Shown: piece after piece, positions 10,650-21,425 of the stretch
Position numbering within the stretch: position 1 is the first letter of the stretch
Layout: each line of letters opens with the position of its first letter
Assembly (NCBI GenBank): GCA_963575745.1
Contig: CAUYUJ010009557.1
Coordinates: 77,501-141,500, forward strand
Origin: Prorocentrum cordatum
Taxonomy: Eukaryota > Sar > Dinophyceae > Prorocentrales > Prorocentraceae
DNA: 64,000 nt
Reading direction: 5' to 3'
Made by a program: the position numbers and the translations under genes
The notes under the pieces: model-generated
Seen by the model: the letters and a program-made list of their open reading frames with translations, nothing else
Told to the model about the DNA's origin: nothing
The model's database searches: none

Positions 10650-10800
10650 TTGAAAACAAAAAAAAAAAAACGCTCCTCGTTCTCCTCCTCCTCTGCTCCT
10701 CCTCCTCCTCCAATCCACCCATCATCACCACCACCATCATCATCATCGCCGTCACCATCACCATCATTTATCGTAATCGACCATCATCGTCATTACTGCA
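10650..10800 (+). repeat. A-run, (CTC)n and (CAT)n microsatellites
   Basis: An A-run at about 10658-10669 is followed by CTCCTC and then CAT/CCATCAT units. These are simple-sequence DNA. Positions 10407-10649 hold no recognisable gene. Confidence 0.85.
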
Positions 10801-10804
10801 AACC

Positions 10805-11560
10805 TGTGACACGTTTCGTGGCCCCATAGGGGGCTCCACCAGAGGCCCCCGTGGCATAGTTCGCATGTGGGCGTTGCGCCCCTTTGGGCACACACCTCAT
10901 TCACACGTTTCGTGGCCCCATCGGGCCCCAGTGGCACAATTCGTATGTGGGCGTCGCCCCCGTATCGACACATCCCTCACACGCTTCGTGGTCCCATTGG
11001 GAGCTCCAGTTAAGGCCCCGATGGCTTAGTTCGCATGTGGGCGTCGCCCCCGTTTCGGCACACCCCTCACATGTTTCGTGGCCCTACAGGGAGCTCCTAT
11101 CAATGTCCCAGAGGCACAATGCGCATGTGAGCGTGACCCGCGTTTCGGCACACCCCTCATACGATTATTGCCCCCACAGGGAGCTCCAACTAAGGCCACA
11201 ATGTCGCAGTTCGCATGTGGGCGTCGCCCCCGTGTCGGCAAACCCCTCACATGTTTCGTGGCCACACAGGGAGCTCCACCTACAGGCCCCGTGGCACAGT
11301 TCGCATGTGGGCGTCGCCCCCGTCTCGACACACCCCTCACACGCTTTGAGAAGCTCCAGCTAAGGCCGCAATGTCGCAGTTCGCGTGCGGGCGTCACACC
11401 CGTTTCGGCAAACCCCTCACATGTTTCGTGGCCCCATAGGGCGCTTCACTCAAGGCCCCAGTGGCACAATTCGCATGTGTGCGTCGCCCCTGTGGCGGTG
11501 TTCCCATGCGCCTCCTCCCGCCCCATCTCGGCACCCCCCTCACACGATTCGTGGTCCACA
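10805..11560 (+). repeat. ~90-bp minisatellite, about nine units
   Basis: Each unit contains CACRYGTTTCGTGGCCCCA, then GGGAGCTCC, then TTCGCATGTGGGCGTCGCCCC and ACACCCCTCA. Starts of the TTTCGTGG block fall near 10809, 10904, 10981, 11071, 11160, 11250, 11341, 11420 and 11535. Units are diverged by substitutions and small indels. Long open frames through it arise from the period, not from selection on protein. Confidence 0.9.
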
Positions 11561-12210
11561 TGAAGCGCTACCGAAATCAATACCTACAGCTGCGGCAAGC
11601 ACAGCTGCATGTGGCTGGGTCCTTCGCCAAGCTAATTGTTTCAAGGATGCAGGTCCCCGTCTGGAACTGTCGTAGCTTGGCCTCATCGTCTGTGATCGCG
11701 CTGGTTGGCGCACGCCCAATCGACCCTTCGAACCTCCTTCGCTTCGAGAACGGTCTTCCGCTCCCCTGCTTGTGTAGTAACACGCCTCTTTATCTGGCAC
11801 TTCCGTCTCAACATTCACCGTGCCGTCTTCTTTTCAGGCGCCTGCCAGCACTCGCAAGTCTGGCCTTCTTGCCTGTGTCTTCTCGCGGTGCGCTATGCTG
11901 GATGTTCCGTCCCGATGTCTGGCAAGATGCTCCGCGCCGCGACGCACTGCATCCGTAGCAGCCCTTGTTGTCAACGTGTTCTTATTCGGCGTTTCGACAT
12001 CAGGCGGAAGGGGGGGCCGCGCTGATCGTCAAAACAATGAATAAGAAACCGATCGCTTTCTTTCTCTTTCTCGCCGCTGCGCTGACATCGCAACGGTGGC
12101 GCAACGCGGCCCTTCGCGCCGCCGTCCATTTGCGGTTTGCAGAAGGCGATGCCGTGGAGCAGGCACGCCCGCACGCAAGACCACGTGGCGAGCAAGGTCT
12201 GCCTCCTGCT
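11561..12210. other. No recognisable gene
   Basis: A less repetitive stretch of mixed composition with frames of 92-165 codons on both strands. None shows a family motif I can name. Confidence 0.4.
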
Positions 12211-12480
12211 GCTTCTCCTCCCACATCCCCTCCCCTCCACCGCATACTCCCTCCCACCCTCCTCCCTCCCTCCCTCCCCCCTCCTTCCCACGGTTCCTCC
12301 CTCCTTCCCCGTCCTCCCTCTTCTCGCGCCTTCCCTCATCTCTTCCTCCTTCTCCGCCTCCTCCTCCTCCTCCTCCTCCTCGTCTCGTTATCGTCATTTT
12401 CCTCCGCATCATCATCCTTCTTCACCATCCCCCTTTCCTCCTCCTCCTCCTCATCCTCCTCCTAGTTGTCGCCGTCCCCC
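12211..12480 (+). repeat. Polypyrimidine CTC/CCT-rich tract
   Basis: About 270 bases almost free of purines on the plus strand, including a clean CTC array at about 12357-12381. It could adopt triplex structures. It is not protein-coding. Confidence 0.8.
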
Positions 12481-12743
12481 CACCTCCCTCTCCCTCCACA
12501 ACCGCGACCAGGCGGCGGCACAACCCTGGCAAGGCTTGGCGCCAAACTGTGACCACGTGGGCTGGCGGGGCCAGGCAGATGAAAAAAGCCCCGCGGAGGA
12601 GCGGAGGAGGGCGGGCGGGTCGGGGCGGCAAAGGGGGAGTGGGGAGAAAAAAAAAGGCCTGCTCCCCCCCCCTGGGGTGCCCTCATGCCACGTCTGCTAC
12701 AATTGGGCCTAGGCCAGAAGAGCATCCTTGTGGACGCCTGAAA

Positions 12744-12926
12744 TGGGTACGGAAAGAATGGGTACAGTGCCCAACAACACATGTTGTCCCAAACCAACAG
12801 CGGCCCCTGTTGGGCAGGCGGCCTTCTGTCTCGAATGGGCACAGGCCGCGGCGGCGCGGACAGCGAGTCCTGTTCAAAATGAGCAGGAACTGCTGTTGGG
12901 CATTGTACCCATTCTTTCCGTGCCCA
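12744..12926. mobile_element. Small TIR element with 33-bp ends
   Basis: The left end (12744-12776) begins TGGGTACGGAAAGAATGGG. The right end (12894-12926), read on the other strand, begins TGGGCACGGAAAGAATGGG. They match at 31 of 33 positions by eye and finish with GCCCAACA. Inside are two further copies of TGTTGGGC-type words. I see no clear target duplication and no second copy in the window. MITE-like. Confidence 0.65.
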
Positions 12927-13300
12927 CTTCGTTCGTGCAGAATCCTTCCAGAACGCGAAGCCCTCCGCAGGCAAGCACACACTGAACAGCCCAAAGTACC
13001 CCCCCCCAGGGTGCACAAGAACATGCTACAAAGACGGAAGATAATTAGGGTACCCTCCCTGAACCGATCTTGATCTTATCCCTCGGTCCTATTGCATATC
13101 GCGGTGAGCAGTAGACCACCAAGAGAGATAAGTCTGGGGGGGGCAGGAACAGGCAAACCGCCTGAGTCATCACCACAATCTGAGCGCGCGTTTGGGAGTG
13201 TACTCGCCGCTGGCGGAGCGGCTCTCCGCTGGGGAGCCCACGTGCCATGCCCAACAGGAAGAGGCACGGGGGAGGTAAGGAAGGGGGGGGGAGAATCTCC
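12927..13300. other. No gene seen
   Basis: GC-rich non-coding DNA with a C-run and a G-run. No supported feature. Confidence 0.4.
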
Positions 13301-13480
13301 GGATCCTCCTCCTCCTCCTCCTTCCTCCGAACCTCGAGGATCGTTCCGTGGGCTGTGGAGTCGGGGGACGCCAAGGGGAGAGGGGGGGGGGAGGAACCTC
13401 CTGCCCTTTCTTCTCCTCCTCCTCCTCCTCCTCCTCCCTCCTCGATGTTCGAGTGTCGTTCAGTGGGCTGCGGATCCAGG
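13301..13480 (+). repeat. Tandem pair of CTC array plus GTTCnGTGGGCTG block
   Basis: Two neighbouring units, about 115-125 bp apart, each have a CTC microsatellite followed by a diverged block around TCGTTCCGTGGGCTGTGGA or TCGTTCAGTGGGCTGCGGA. A segmental tandem duplication of a microsatellite plus its flank is likely. Confidence 0.55.
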
Positions 13481-14540
13481 CGAAGAAATCACATGGGGGA
13501 GCGGAGAAGGCGGGGAGCGGGAAGCACGGGGAGAGGCCTGGAGAGGGGGGGGGCGAGGACCTCCTGCTCCTCCTCAGTCTGGAGAGCGCAACACATCTAC
13601 CGTTCCCGTGATTAGGCTCCCTCCCTTCCTGACCTGTTGAAGTCCGAGGATCAATGATCACTTACACATGTAGGGGCCCCTTCTTGGGCCTCACGATCCT
13701 ATGGGGCCTCCTGTGCCCGGTGGAGGGAGGAGATGTAGGGCGATGAGTGGGTGGGGATGGGTGACCAGACGCACAAGACGAGACATAATCATAACCTTTC
13801 GCGACAATTGGTGTGTATGCCGCTGCTTATTCTTTGGGTGATGAGGGGAAGAGGGGGCGGGATACAAGCTAGGTGCGCTAGCGCCACATCTGACGTCCTG
13901 CCACTCCCTCCCATCCCTTACCATGGCGTTGATCCCCTATCGATTCGCACAGTCGGATGTCGAGCAAAGCAATGACCCCAAGAAGGTACGCGATGGATGG
14001 AAACGCATGGCACGGACGGGCACGGCAGAGCATAACATGTCATAGCATGGAGGAGGGGAAGGGTGAGAGGAGGGGTCACAGACAGCAGGGGGGCGGGGCG
14101 AACAACCAGGGAGGACGGCCAGGAGCAGGAGCCGAGGGAGGGGAGACGGCACTGACGAGGAGGGCACCGCATCCACAGCAGCGGAGGCCCGCGCTGGGGC
14201 GAGAGCACCATCCTGACCAGCGGGGGCAGAGCTCGACTCCTGAAGTGTGTCCAAACGCTGCATCGGGCACGCTCATCTCGAGAGACCTCAAACGTTCGTG
14301 TCGAAGTGGCCGATATCAAGACATCAACCCTGGAGACCCCGGGGCGCGTTCCACAAACGCTACGAGGCAGAGGCGGGCGCCGACGGGCGCCATGTCGGGG
14401 GTGGGGGCAGAGTAAGATTATGTTTGCTTACCTGCCGAGGTGGGAGGGGGAGGGAAGAAAAAGAGAAGGGGGGGAGATAGGGACAGGCGGGATGAAGGAG
14501 GGGGGAATATTGAAGGAGGCGGGAGGGTAGGATCAGTGGT
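13481..14540. other. No gene seen
   Basis: G-rich runs and mixed sequence. Frames of up to 152 codons show no recognisable domain. Confidence 0.4.
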
Positions 14541-14650
14541 AGGAGTGGAGAGATGGGGAGGAGGAGGAGGAGGAGGAGGAGGAGGAGGAGGAGGAGGAGG
14601 AGGAGGAGGAGGAGGAGGAGGAGAAGGGGGAGGAGGAGGAGCAGGAGGAA
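14541..14650 (+). repeat. (GGA)n microsatellite
   Basis: About 25-30 nearly perfect GGA units. The poly-Gly and poly-Pro frames here are artefacts. Confidence 0.95.
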
Positions 14651-15285
14651 GCATCAGGGGATCAGGAGGACGAGATGACGAGACAAAGAGGGAGGGGTGC
14701 GCAGGCGAGACGGATCAATCGAATGACTATGAGTGGGCGGATTAAGAACAGGAGCAGGATGCAAAGGATAATGTGGAAGCTGAAAACGAAAACTCTAGAC
14801 ACCCTCGAATTGCGCCTGTCATCCTTGCGCAAAGGCCATGCGAATATTCTCTGCATCGTTCCAAATTTACCGGGTGGTCCCCGAAGGGGGTCCACGGACG
14901 GTCACCGAAGGGAAGTCGAGGAATCCACGAAACCCAGGATGTGGAGGATGAGAGGATTGAGGAGGAGGACGAGGAGGGGGGCAGAGAAGATGTAGGGGGA
15001 GGGATAAGGCTATTACCACTGAGAAGCGATGACCATGACCACGAAATCGAACGAAAGAACGCAATGCGGAAACAACGTTACAGTCACAACTACTGTTGAT
15101 AAGCAGGGGGAGCGTGCTAAGGACAAGGATAATGATAAGAGGGAGGAACACCAGGATATGCGGAAGAGAAAAGGGGGCTAGAAAGCGGGATGAGCGGACC
15201 AAGCAGCGGCAGCAGGGGGGAGGTGACTAAGGAGAACACCATATGAACCAGAACAGGATAATCATATATCATAGGGAAGGAGAGG
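14651..15285. other. No gene seen
   Basis: Non-coding with patches of GAGGA. No supported feature. Confidence 0.4.
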
Positions 15286-15395
15286 GAGGGGAAGAAGGAG
15301 GAAGAGGAGGAGGACGAGGGGAAGGAGGAGGAGGAGGAGGCGGAGCAGGAGGAGGAGGAGAGAGCAGGAGGAGGAGGAGGAGGGGGGGGCAGAAC
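15286..15395 (+). repeat. Interrupted (GGA)n microsatellite
   Basis: GGA/GAG array with frequent interruptions. Confidence 0.85.
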
Positions 15396-15648
15396 ATGAG
15401 GAGGACGAGGAGCAGCAAAGTCAAGGGCAGCACTATAAGCACGGTGGCGGGGAGGATCTGGGGGATGAAGATGGGGGGGGGAAGACACGCAGAAGCAGGA
15501 AGAGCGGCACGGGGGCCGCGAGCAGGAGCGCAGCGGCGGGAGGGGGGGGGAACTAGGAAGCCCGAGGCAGCGGCTGCCACGAGCCCAGCACGCTGGCGAG
15601 CACAAGCCCGAAGCGCGCGTGCCACGCGAATTGCGGGAGCGGCCCGCC

Positions 15649-15833
15649 CATGCATGCCCCCTGGACCTGTTGGGGGGCCACATGCGAACCCTACCCCTAC
15701 CCCCCACGATTTCTGGGGGGGGAGGGTGGGGTTCACTCCGTTCGGGAGATCCCGAGCGAAGTGAACCCCACCCTCGCCCTCAGAAATCGTGGGGGGTAGG
15801 GGTAAGGTTCGCATGCATGCCCCCTGGACCTGT
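15649..15833. mobile_element. Foldback element with ~60-bp arms inside 22-bp direct repeats
   Basis: The two arms are about 15681-15740 and 15757-15815. Read toward the loop, both begin CATGCGAACC and run through TACCCCTACCCCCCACGATT, with only a handful of mismatches over ~60 bp. The loop is short (about TTCGGGAGATCCCGAG). Outside lie exact 22-bp direct copies beginning CATGCATGCCCCCTGGACCT (15649-15670 and 15812-15833). The right one overlaps the arm end by a few bases. The near-perfect pairing implies a young element. No coding capacity. Confidence 0.75.
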
Positions 15834-16114
15834 GGATACCTGGGTCCGGAAGGAGGACATCACGCTGCGTCGTGCAACCGAGCAGGGAGTGCGAGGCTAG
15901 AGGTTGTACAGATCCACGGGGAGAGCTTTCGGGGCCTACTCATCCCCCATGCAGGTCACCCCCCATTGCCACCCGCCCGGCGCTCCGGGGGCCTGCACAT
16001 CCTGGGTCGCTTTGCTAGGACGAAGTCACGGCCATGACTGAAGCAGATGAGGACCAGTCGAGAGCCTCTGAGATCTGAGGGGCCACATGAGGATGTCTCC
16101 GGAGCCGCGGCCTT

Positions 16115-16310
16115 CTCTGAGTATCGTTCAACCCATCCCCATCCCCAGCGGCGTGGCCTGGGCCCCACTCGCCGATTTACCCCCCTGGATGGGGATATAG
16201 GCCGTTCCCTTCGGGTCTCGAGGGGTGCATCCCCAACTGGGGCGGCAATTTGGTGGGGGTCTCGAAGGGGATGGGGATGGGGATCGATTAAACGAAACCG
16301 ATTCTCAGAG
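16115..16310. mobile_element. Small TIR element, family C, copy 1
   Basis: The ends are inverted: the left end starts CTCTGAGTATCG and the right end, complemented, starts CTCTGAGAATCGG. Both lead into CCATCCCCATCCCC. The body carries CCCCAGCGGCGTGGCCTGGG, CCGATTTACCCC, GGCCGTTCCCTTCGGGT and CAATTTGGTGGGGGTCTCG. The same blocks occur in the same order in copy 2 at 63170-63364, and both units are about 195 bp. No coding capacity. Confidence 0.75.
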
Positions 16311-16479
16311 CGTTCCGGGGCGCTCTGGAGCGGATGTATCCTCGTCCTGGCCCCGCCCGATCTGCCGACGGCTCCAGGGGCAGGGGATGGGCCCCTTGAA
16401 GGCCGAAGACGGCGAGAAGAGCCCCTGGCAAGGAGCCCCATTCCCTCAGGGCTCCATTGCGCCATGGCAGGGTCAGTCA

Positions 16480-16665
16480 GCATCGAATCGGGTCATCGGC
16501 TCGGATCGGAACGTGCGTCGGATCGGGCTGCATCGGCACGGGCCAAAATCGAATCGGATCGGCTGCGCCAGTATGCACAACAACGCCATGCAAACGTGGG
16601 CCGCATCGGATGGTCGGAATATCGGAACCGATTCGGATCGGGCCAGCGGGCGGGAATCGATGGTG
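16480..16665 (+). repeat. GATCGG/AATCGG dispersed repeat, family G, copy 1
   Basis: GC-rich DNA built from AATCGGATCGG words and a conserved block containing GGCTGCGCCAGTATGCACAA and CGCCATGCAAACGTGGGCC. Related blocks lie at 20800-20950 and 54440-54565, and weakly at 60170-60370. Not coding. Confidence 0.55.
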
Positions 16666-16804
16666 AGCGTTTTCGTAGTCGACGTTTCGACACATTGGGC
16701 GGAAAGGAGGGGGGGGGGTCTGGCTCTGGACGTCTGCTTAGTGGGATTGTTTGAGACAGTGGGTCCTATAGCCTGCTCGAAACATGCGCCAAAAACAGCC
16801 CCTC

Positions 16805-16928
16805 GCCATCGCTCGGACGTCCATTTCCCGTGCATTTTTCGGTTTCGTGCGTGTTTTGTTTGCTCGATGGTCCAGGATCGTCCTCAGTGGTTCTCGCCGA
16901 GAAAAAATCCACACGTCCGAGCGATGCC
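16805..16928. mobile_element. Small TIR element, family A, copy 2
   Basis: Ends GCCATCGCTCGGACGT (16805-16820) and the complement ACGTCCGAGCGATGCC (16913-16928). The internal order (T-rich block, TCGATGGTCC, CTCGCCGAGAAAAAAT) matches copy 1 at 1317-1444. No coding capacity. Confidence 0.7.
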
Positions 16929-17690
16929 AGGGCCCAAATCTACTCAAAGGGGGGGGGAGGGGGAGGGTGCGAGGACCTGCGCCGATCGGCAAAACAATGT
17001 ACAAGAAAACGAAGACGGACTGATGTCAGATCCCCCCCCGTCGCTGCTTCCGCGAGGAGGCGCTCGGCCGGACGGGGGCCCCACGCGCTGACGCACGCTG
17101 CTGCACTCTGTGCGCCCCCGACGCTGGCCAGGCCCCCGCGTCTACACGGGGGAGACGGGGCCCCCTGGATCGGCGGGACCCTGGGGGTACCCAATGTCGG
17201 GGGCGGCCAAGAAGGGGGTGTCCAAGAGCGGGGGGGTGCAAATCATGACCGGCTGCACGTGCGCAGCCCAGGGGGGGTGGGGGGCCACCAGGGACGCAAT
17301 GAAACAAGAAGAGGCGCCACGAAGTCTGAGGAGACATCATGACCCCCGCCATGATATCCCCCCCCTAGTCATCACCTCATCACCCCCCCTCCGCGGCGGT
17401 GGACAAACCTCCCTTTAGTAAACCTCCCCTTCAAGGAAACGGCCTGGGACCGAAACCGACGGACCTGGACCCGCAAATATGACGGCCGCGACGCCCTCTC
17501 GCGAACCGAAAACGGCAAATTCCTTCACGGACGCGTCAGGGTAGGAGGTCCATCCGCCTCCGACCTCCCTCTTGGCCCCCCCCCCCCCGACAGTAGACGG
17601 GGGCTTCTTGGCCGATGCGGGGAGCTGACGCCCTCCCCGCCGCTCTCCTGCGCCCTGCCGCGCGAGAGCGGCGCGTTCCTACGCACCTTC
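16929..17690. other. No gene seen
   Basis: G-run-rich sequence with no supported feature. A C-run/G-run and AAACCTCCC-type word repeats lie at about 17400-17430. Confidence 0.4.
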
Positions 17691-17855
17691 CTTACCAGCC
17701 TGGAACATATCCCTATCCCTATGCTGGGCACCTCCTCATCACGATGCCAAGCTTAGGGATTCCCTTATTTTTTTGAGGGCGAATCCCTAAGATTGTCATC
17801 GCCTTTTGGCGTGTCAATCTTAGGGATAGGGATACGTTCGAGGCTGGTAACTTCC
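17687..17855. mobile_element. Small TIR element with 30-bp ends and 5-bp target duplication
   Basis: The left end (17692-17721) begins TTACCAGCCTGGAACATATC. The right end (17821-17850), complemented, begins TTACCAGCCTCGAACGTATC. They match at 28 of 30 positions. CTTCC flanks both sides (17687-17691 and 17851-17855). A second, inner inverted pair (TTAGGGATTC and GAATCCCTAA) sits in the centre. About 159 bp in all, with no coding capacity. Confidence 0.75.
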
Positions 17856-18555
17856 TGCGCGCTGCCGGAGCGCCCGTTGCTGCGTGCTCGTCTCGGAGGC
17901 GCCGACTGGACATTTCACACCCGCTCCCTGCCTCCACAGTCCGCCACTGGGCACCGGGACCGTCCACAAAACAGCCCAGGACCCTGGGCAAGCGGGCCAA
18001 TGACACGCAGGGGACGGCCCGAAGGACCCCAAGAGGGCCACGAGAGAGCCCCAAGAGGGCCCCAAGAGAGCACCGAAGGCCTCCGAAGTTTCCACCCGAG
18101 GGCTCCAACTATGGTCCAAATACGCTGGCAAGCGGCTCCCATATCGAAAGATCCGCGAAGGGTTATGCACAGGCAAGTGACCCCTGTTGCGCGGCCCTAA
18201 CCTTTCGCGCGACCGAAAAAGCACTGAGGTCTACGGCCATCGTGCCACCATAAGGAACGCCAAAGAACAATTATGAAGGGGCCATGGGGCACACAAATAA
18301 ACAGACACAAATAACATGATCCCCCATATTTTCGCATATGCTCTTTGTTGTTGTCTTCTCCCCCACTTCCCAGATTTTCCCACATCTTCTGGTGAATCGA
18401 CGATTTAGTGTGTCTGTGTGCTTTTTTCCTCCTGAGACCTGGCGGTCGATAGCTAGAGCCCCTCTTCCTGAGCCCACAGCGATCCTCGATTCGCAGTGTT
18501 GACTGTCGTGCTCGTTCCTCGAGGCGGGCGCAGCGGAGGGGGGGCGACATAATTG
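17856..18555. other. No gene seen
   Basis: Contains a patch of CCCCAAGAGGGCC-type words at about 18020-18075, the vocabulary of the dispersed CTTGGG repeats. No recognisable gene. Confidence 0.4.
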
Positions 18556-18690
18556 GAGGGGGGATCGGCTGCATGTGTAACTGGTTTTCCAGGCGCCTCC
18601 CAGCGCGGGGGGGCGCCCACGCATCAAGAAGAGAGCGGCCGGCGGCGGCGCCGAAACCGGCTGCAAGTTGCACACAACAGATTCTGTGCC
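18556..18690 (+). repeat. Dispersed repeat shared with 26600-26710
   Basis: Both places carry GGCGCCTCCC, then a GCGCC word, then GCCGAAACCRGCTGCA, then CAGATTTCG or CAGATTCTG. Spacings are similar but the copies are diverged. Not coding as far as I can see. Confidence 0.45.
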
Positions 18691-19538
18691 CCGCTCCCCT
18701 TCCCGTTCCCCCCTCTCACCCGACCCGATTGCCCTGAGGTTCGACGCTGCAACGTCGCGACAACTCACGAGCGCAGTCCCGGAGCCCATCCTTCTGCCCC
18801 AGTCGTCGACCCCGATCGATACGTGCAGGCCCCGAGAGGCCCGAAACCAGGCGAGAACGCCTGGCTCAGCAAATCTGGAAGCCAGGATCTCATGGAAGGC
18901 CTGTTTCGGCTACGCGCCAAGAGTGACCCCAGGCAAGAACGACCTGTGGTGCCCGACCTCACGGGGGACGCGGGATGGCCAATCCCAGGCGCGCCAGCCG
19001 CTGCTACCGCTTCGCGTTCAGCGATCGGGGGACCCCGTTGGGCCCGCACCAGCGGTCACTCTGGCGACAGGCCACTCTTATCGATGATCCACGGAACGGC
19101 TCGGCGCCAACGTGCGCTTGTCCACCGATCTCCTTCAACACGACGCAGGCGGCGCAAAGAGGGCCGACACAGACGACGCGCTATCGGCGGAGCCGAGCGG
19201 GGTAACACACGTGCTCCGGCGGGGCCGAAAAGAGGCCCTAAAGCGCATTTTTCTTCCCCCTATTTGGGTCACCCCCCGTTACCACCCGCCCGAACCCCAT
19301 TGCGCCCGCACCGAAAGTCAATTCGGCGAAAGGCCACTCTTGCGTCTACCGCTCAGGGCCCCTCCCCCCGCGGCGGCCACGGCGCGGACGGGGGGGTCGC
19401 GCCGCGGGCCAGGGATACTCCGTGCCCTTCAGCGGCGGGAGGCCGCGGAAGCTCAGATAGCTGTGATCCGCCCTTCCCCGCAGGGTCGCTCCTGCGCGCG
19501 CTCCTGGATTTCGGTTTTGGGCGTGGCTTAAGAGTTAG
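18691..19538. other. No gene seen
   Basis: A 342-codon plus frame spans most of this stretch, but its composition (Arg, Pro, Ala) is what GC-rich random DNA gives and no domain is visible. Confidence 0.4.
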
Positions 19539-19680
19539 GTCGGGCGTGTTCCCCTGCAGGCGGATTTTACACGAAAACTGAAAAATAGTCACCAAATACG
19601 CTCGAACATACTCAACAAATCGTCCCATAAGGATTTTTGACTACTTTCGAATATTCCTCCTGTAGAAGGACATGCCCGAC
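19539..19680. mobile_element. Small TIR element, family D, copy 1
   Basis: The left end is GTCGGGCGTGTTCCCCTGCA. The right end, complemented, is GTCGGGCATGTCCTTCTACA. Both continue into an AT-rich body with AAAAATAGTC near one end and its complement GACTACTTT near the other. Related elements lie at 26216-26365, 34479-34600 and 46286-46407. The AT-rich body stands out from the GC-rich surroundings. No coding capacity. Confidence 0.7.
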
Positions 19681-20799
19681 TGAAGGTTAGAGTGAAGCGC
19701 TAAGTCCCAGGCAGCGACGGGACCGAACGAGGGCCCGAACAAAAGGCGAACGAGCAAGTGCCAGGAGGACAGGCACCGCGGCGGAGCGGGGGGACAGCGA
19801 CCGAGCGGAGAACCCGAGGCCCGCGCCCCTGCGATCGGCCGCAGGACCCTGGGACCGCAGGGGGAACGGCGACCCCCGTCCCCAACGTGGTGCCTTGCTG
19901 TGTGGCTCCGAGACGGGCCATGACTTTGGGGCCCGTCTCGGGGATATGCGATGAGGGGGGCGTCCATCTTCGATGACCAGGGGTGCAGGGGGGCCATGGC
20001 GGATACACCATCGGGGGGCCATGTGTCATGTGTCATGGGTCATGACGGATGACTCATGGCTTTCCCTTCGATTTTCCGCGGCCATGCTTTTGGGGGCCCT
20101 TCGAGATATCGCCTGGACGGTGGGAGGCCACTCGCTCGCGGCGCCACGCGGGAAGCTGGCGCGTGCGGACGCCCACGCAGGCGGCCCCGCTTTGCTGCGT
20201 CGCGCACGCGAGAAGGATCGATACCCAGCGCGGCCAGTGCCGCGAGGAACCCTGCAAGACTTTTTCTGTCGGCGGCGAGGCGGGGCAATCCGCTCCAGCG
20301 TGGCAGCGATGCAGGGTCTCTACAAAGCGAATCGGCCGGCAGGCAAGGAGGGACAGGCAAGAGGAGGGAGGAGGAGGACAGGCAAGGCGGCCGCGGGGAC
20401 GAGGGGAGGGTGAGCACTCAGAGGCGGAATACTTGCGTCATGAGCAACCCTCGCAAGACACCCAGTCCTGGAACACGCGCGAGGTGCAAGTGGGGGGAAG
20501 CCCAAACACCCTGAACGCAGCTCCCTCAACGGCTTTTGAAGTCACCGCGCAGCGCGCGGAGCGAAGAAACCGAGAGAGCCCTGACGAACAGCACTCGGTT
20601 TCTTAATGCGCACCCCCACTGTTGGACGACGATGGTGTCATCATGCTCCCCATCCCCATCTGTCATGAAGGAGACGGGCCATGAAGAAGACGAGGGGCCC
20701 GTGGATGGCTCAGGGAGGCCAAACACGCGAAACAGACCCCTCAGGACAGCTTCCCTCCGTGGTAACCCGATCGGGCCTCGGCAAGAGCGGGCAACATCG
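19681..20799. other. No gene seen
   Basis: GC-rich DNA. Short tandem GGGCCATG and CATGTGTCATG words occur near 19990-20060. No recognisable domain in any frame. Confidence 0.4.
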
Positions 20800-20950
20800 A
20801 CTCGGGAAACCGCATCGGATCCAAGCGTTCGCCGCTTCGGCACGGAGTCTGAATCGGATCGGGCCGGCCGCGCCCTGATGCACCGCAGCGCCGTGCAGAC
20901 ATCGGGCCCGGGCCGCATCGGGCCGCCGGTGCATCGGAGAGAGGCAGATT
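20800..20950 (+). repeat. GATCGG dispersed repeat, family G, copy 2
   Basis: Shares GAATCGGATCGGGCCGGCCG, GCCGTGCAGACATCGGGC and GGGCCGCATCGG blocks with the copy at 16.5 kb. Confidence 0.5.
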
Positions 20951-20959
20951 TGGAGTCCC

Positions 20960-21165
20960 GAAGCGGTGCGGTGACAGACCGGGCGGTGACCTCGAAATCC
21001 CCCAAGACCTCACCGCACGGTCCGCAACCGCACGGTCTTGGGACCCTGGATGCCCCTGTCGCCAGAGACGTTCTCGGAGAACGACCCGAGTCCCAAAACC
21101 GTGCGGTGACCCCGAATCCCCACCGACTCACCGCACGGTGTGGTCACCACCCCGTTTCGGGGCCC
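20960..21165. repeat. CACCGCACGGT repeats in both orientations
   Basis: CACCGCACGGT and its complement ACCGTGCGGTG occur several times (about 20966, 21011, 21027, 21098, 21130), with GACC or CCCCGAATCCCC next to them. The mixed orientation makes several possible hairpins. Confidence 0.6.
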
Positions 21166-21354
21166 CCGAGGAAGGAGGAGGCCCCCCCCCCACCCGGCCC
21201 CCCTGGAGCGCGCGGCGCATCACCGCGATTGGAGGGCCCACAGCGGGAACCAGCCCTCGGGGTCGTCAGCGCCGCCCTGAGCGGGCGTGCCGGCGCGGCC
21301 AGGCGCGCCGCCGCGGCCGCTGGCATCTTCCTTCGCATGTCTGCTTCTCCCTCC

Positions 21355-21425
21355 CTCCTCCCTCCTCCTCCTTCTCCTCCTCCTCCTCCTCCTCCTCCTC
21401 CTCCTCCTCCTCCTCCCCCGCTCCT
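21355..21425 (+). repeat. (CTC)n microsatellite
   Basis: CTC/CCT array followed by a short GTT run at about 21437-21450. Confidence 0.9.

Noticed and set aside
10805-11560. CRISPR-like array
   Set aside because: The units are diverged tandem repeats without unique spacers between identical repeats.
18553-19581. 342-codon plus frame
   Set aside because: Composition is typical of GC-rich random DNA, it overlaps a dispersed repeat, and no motif is recognisable.
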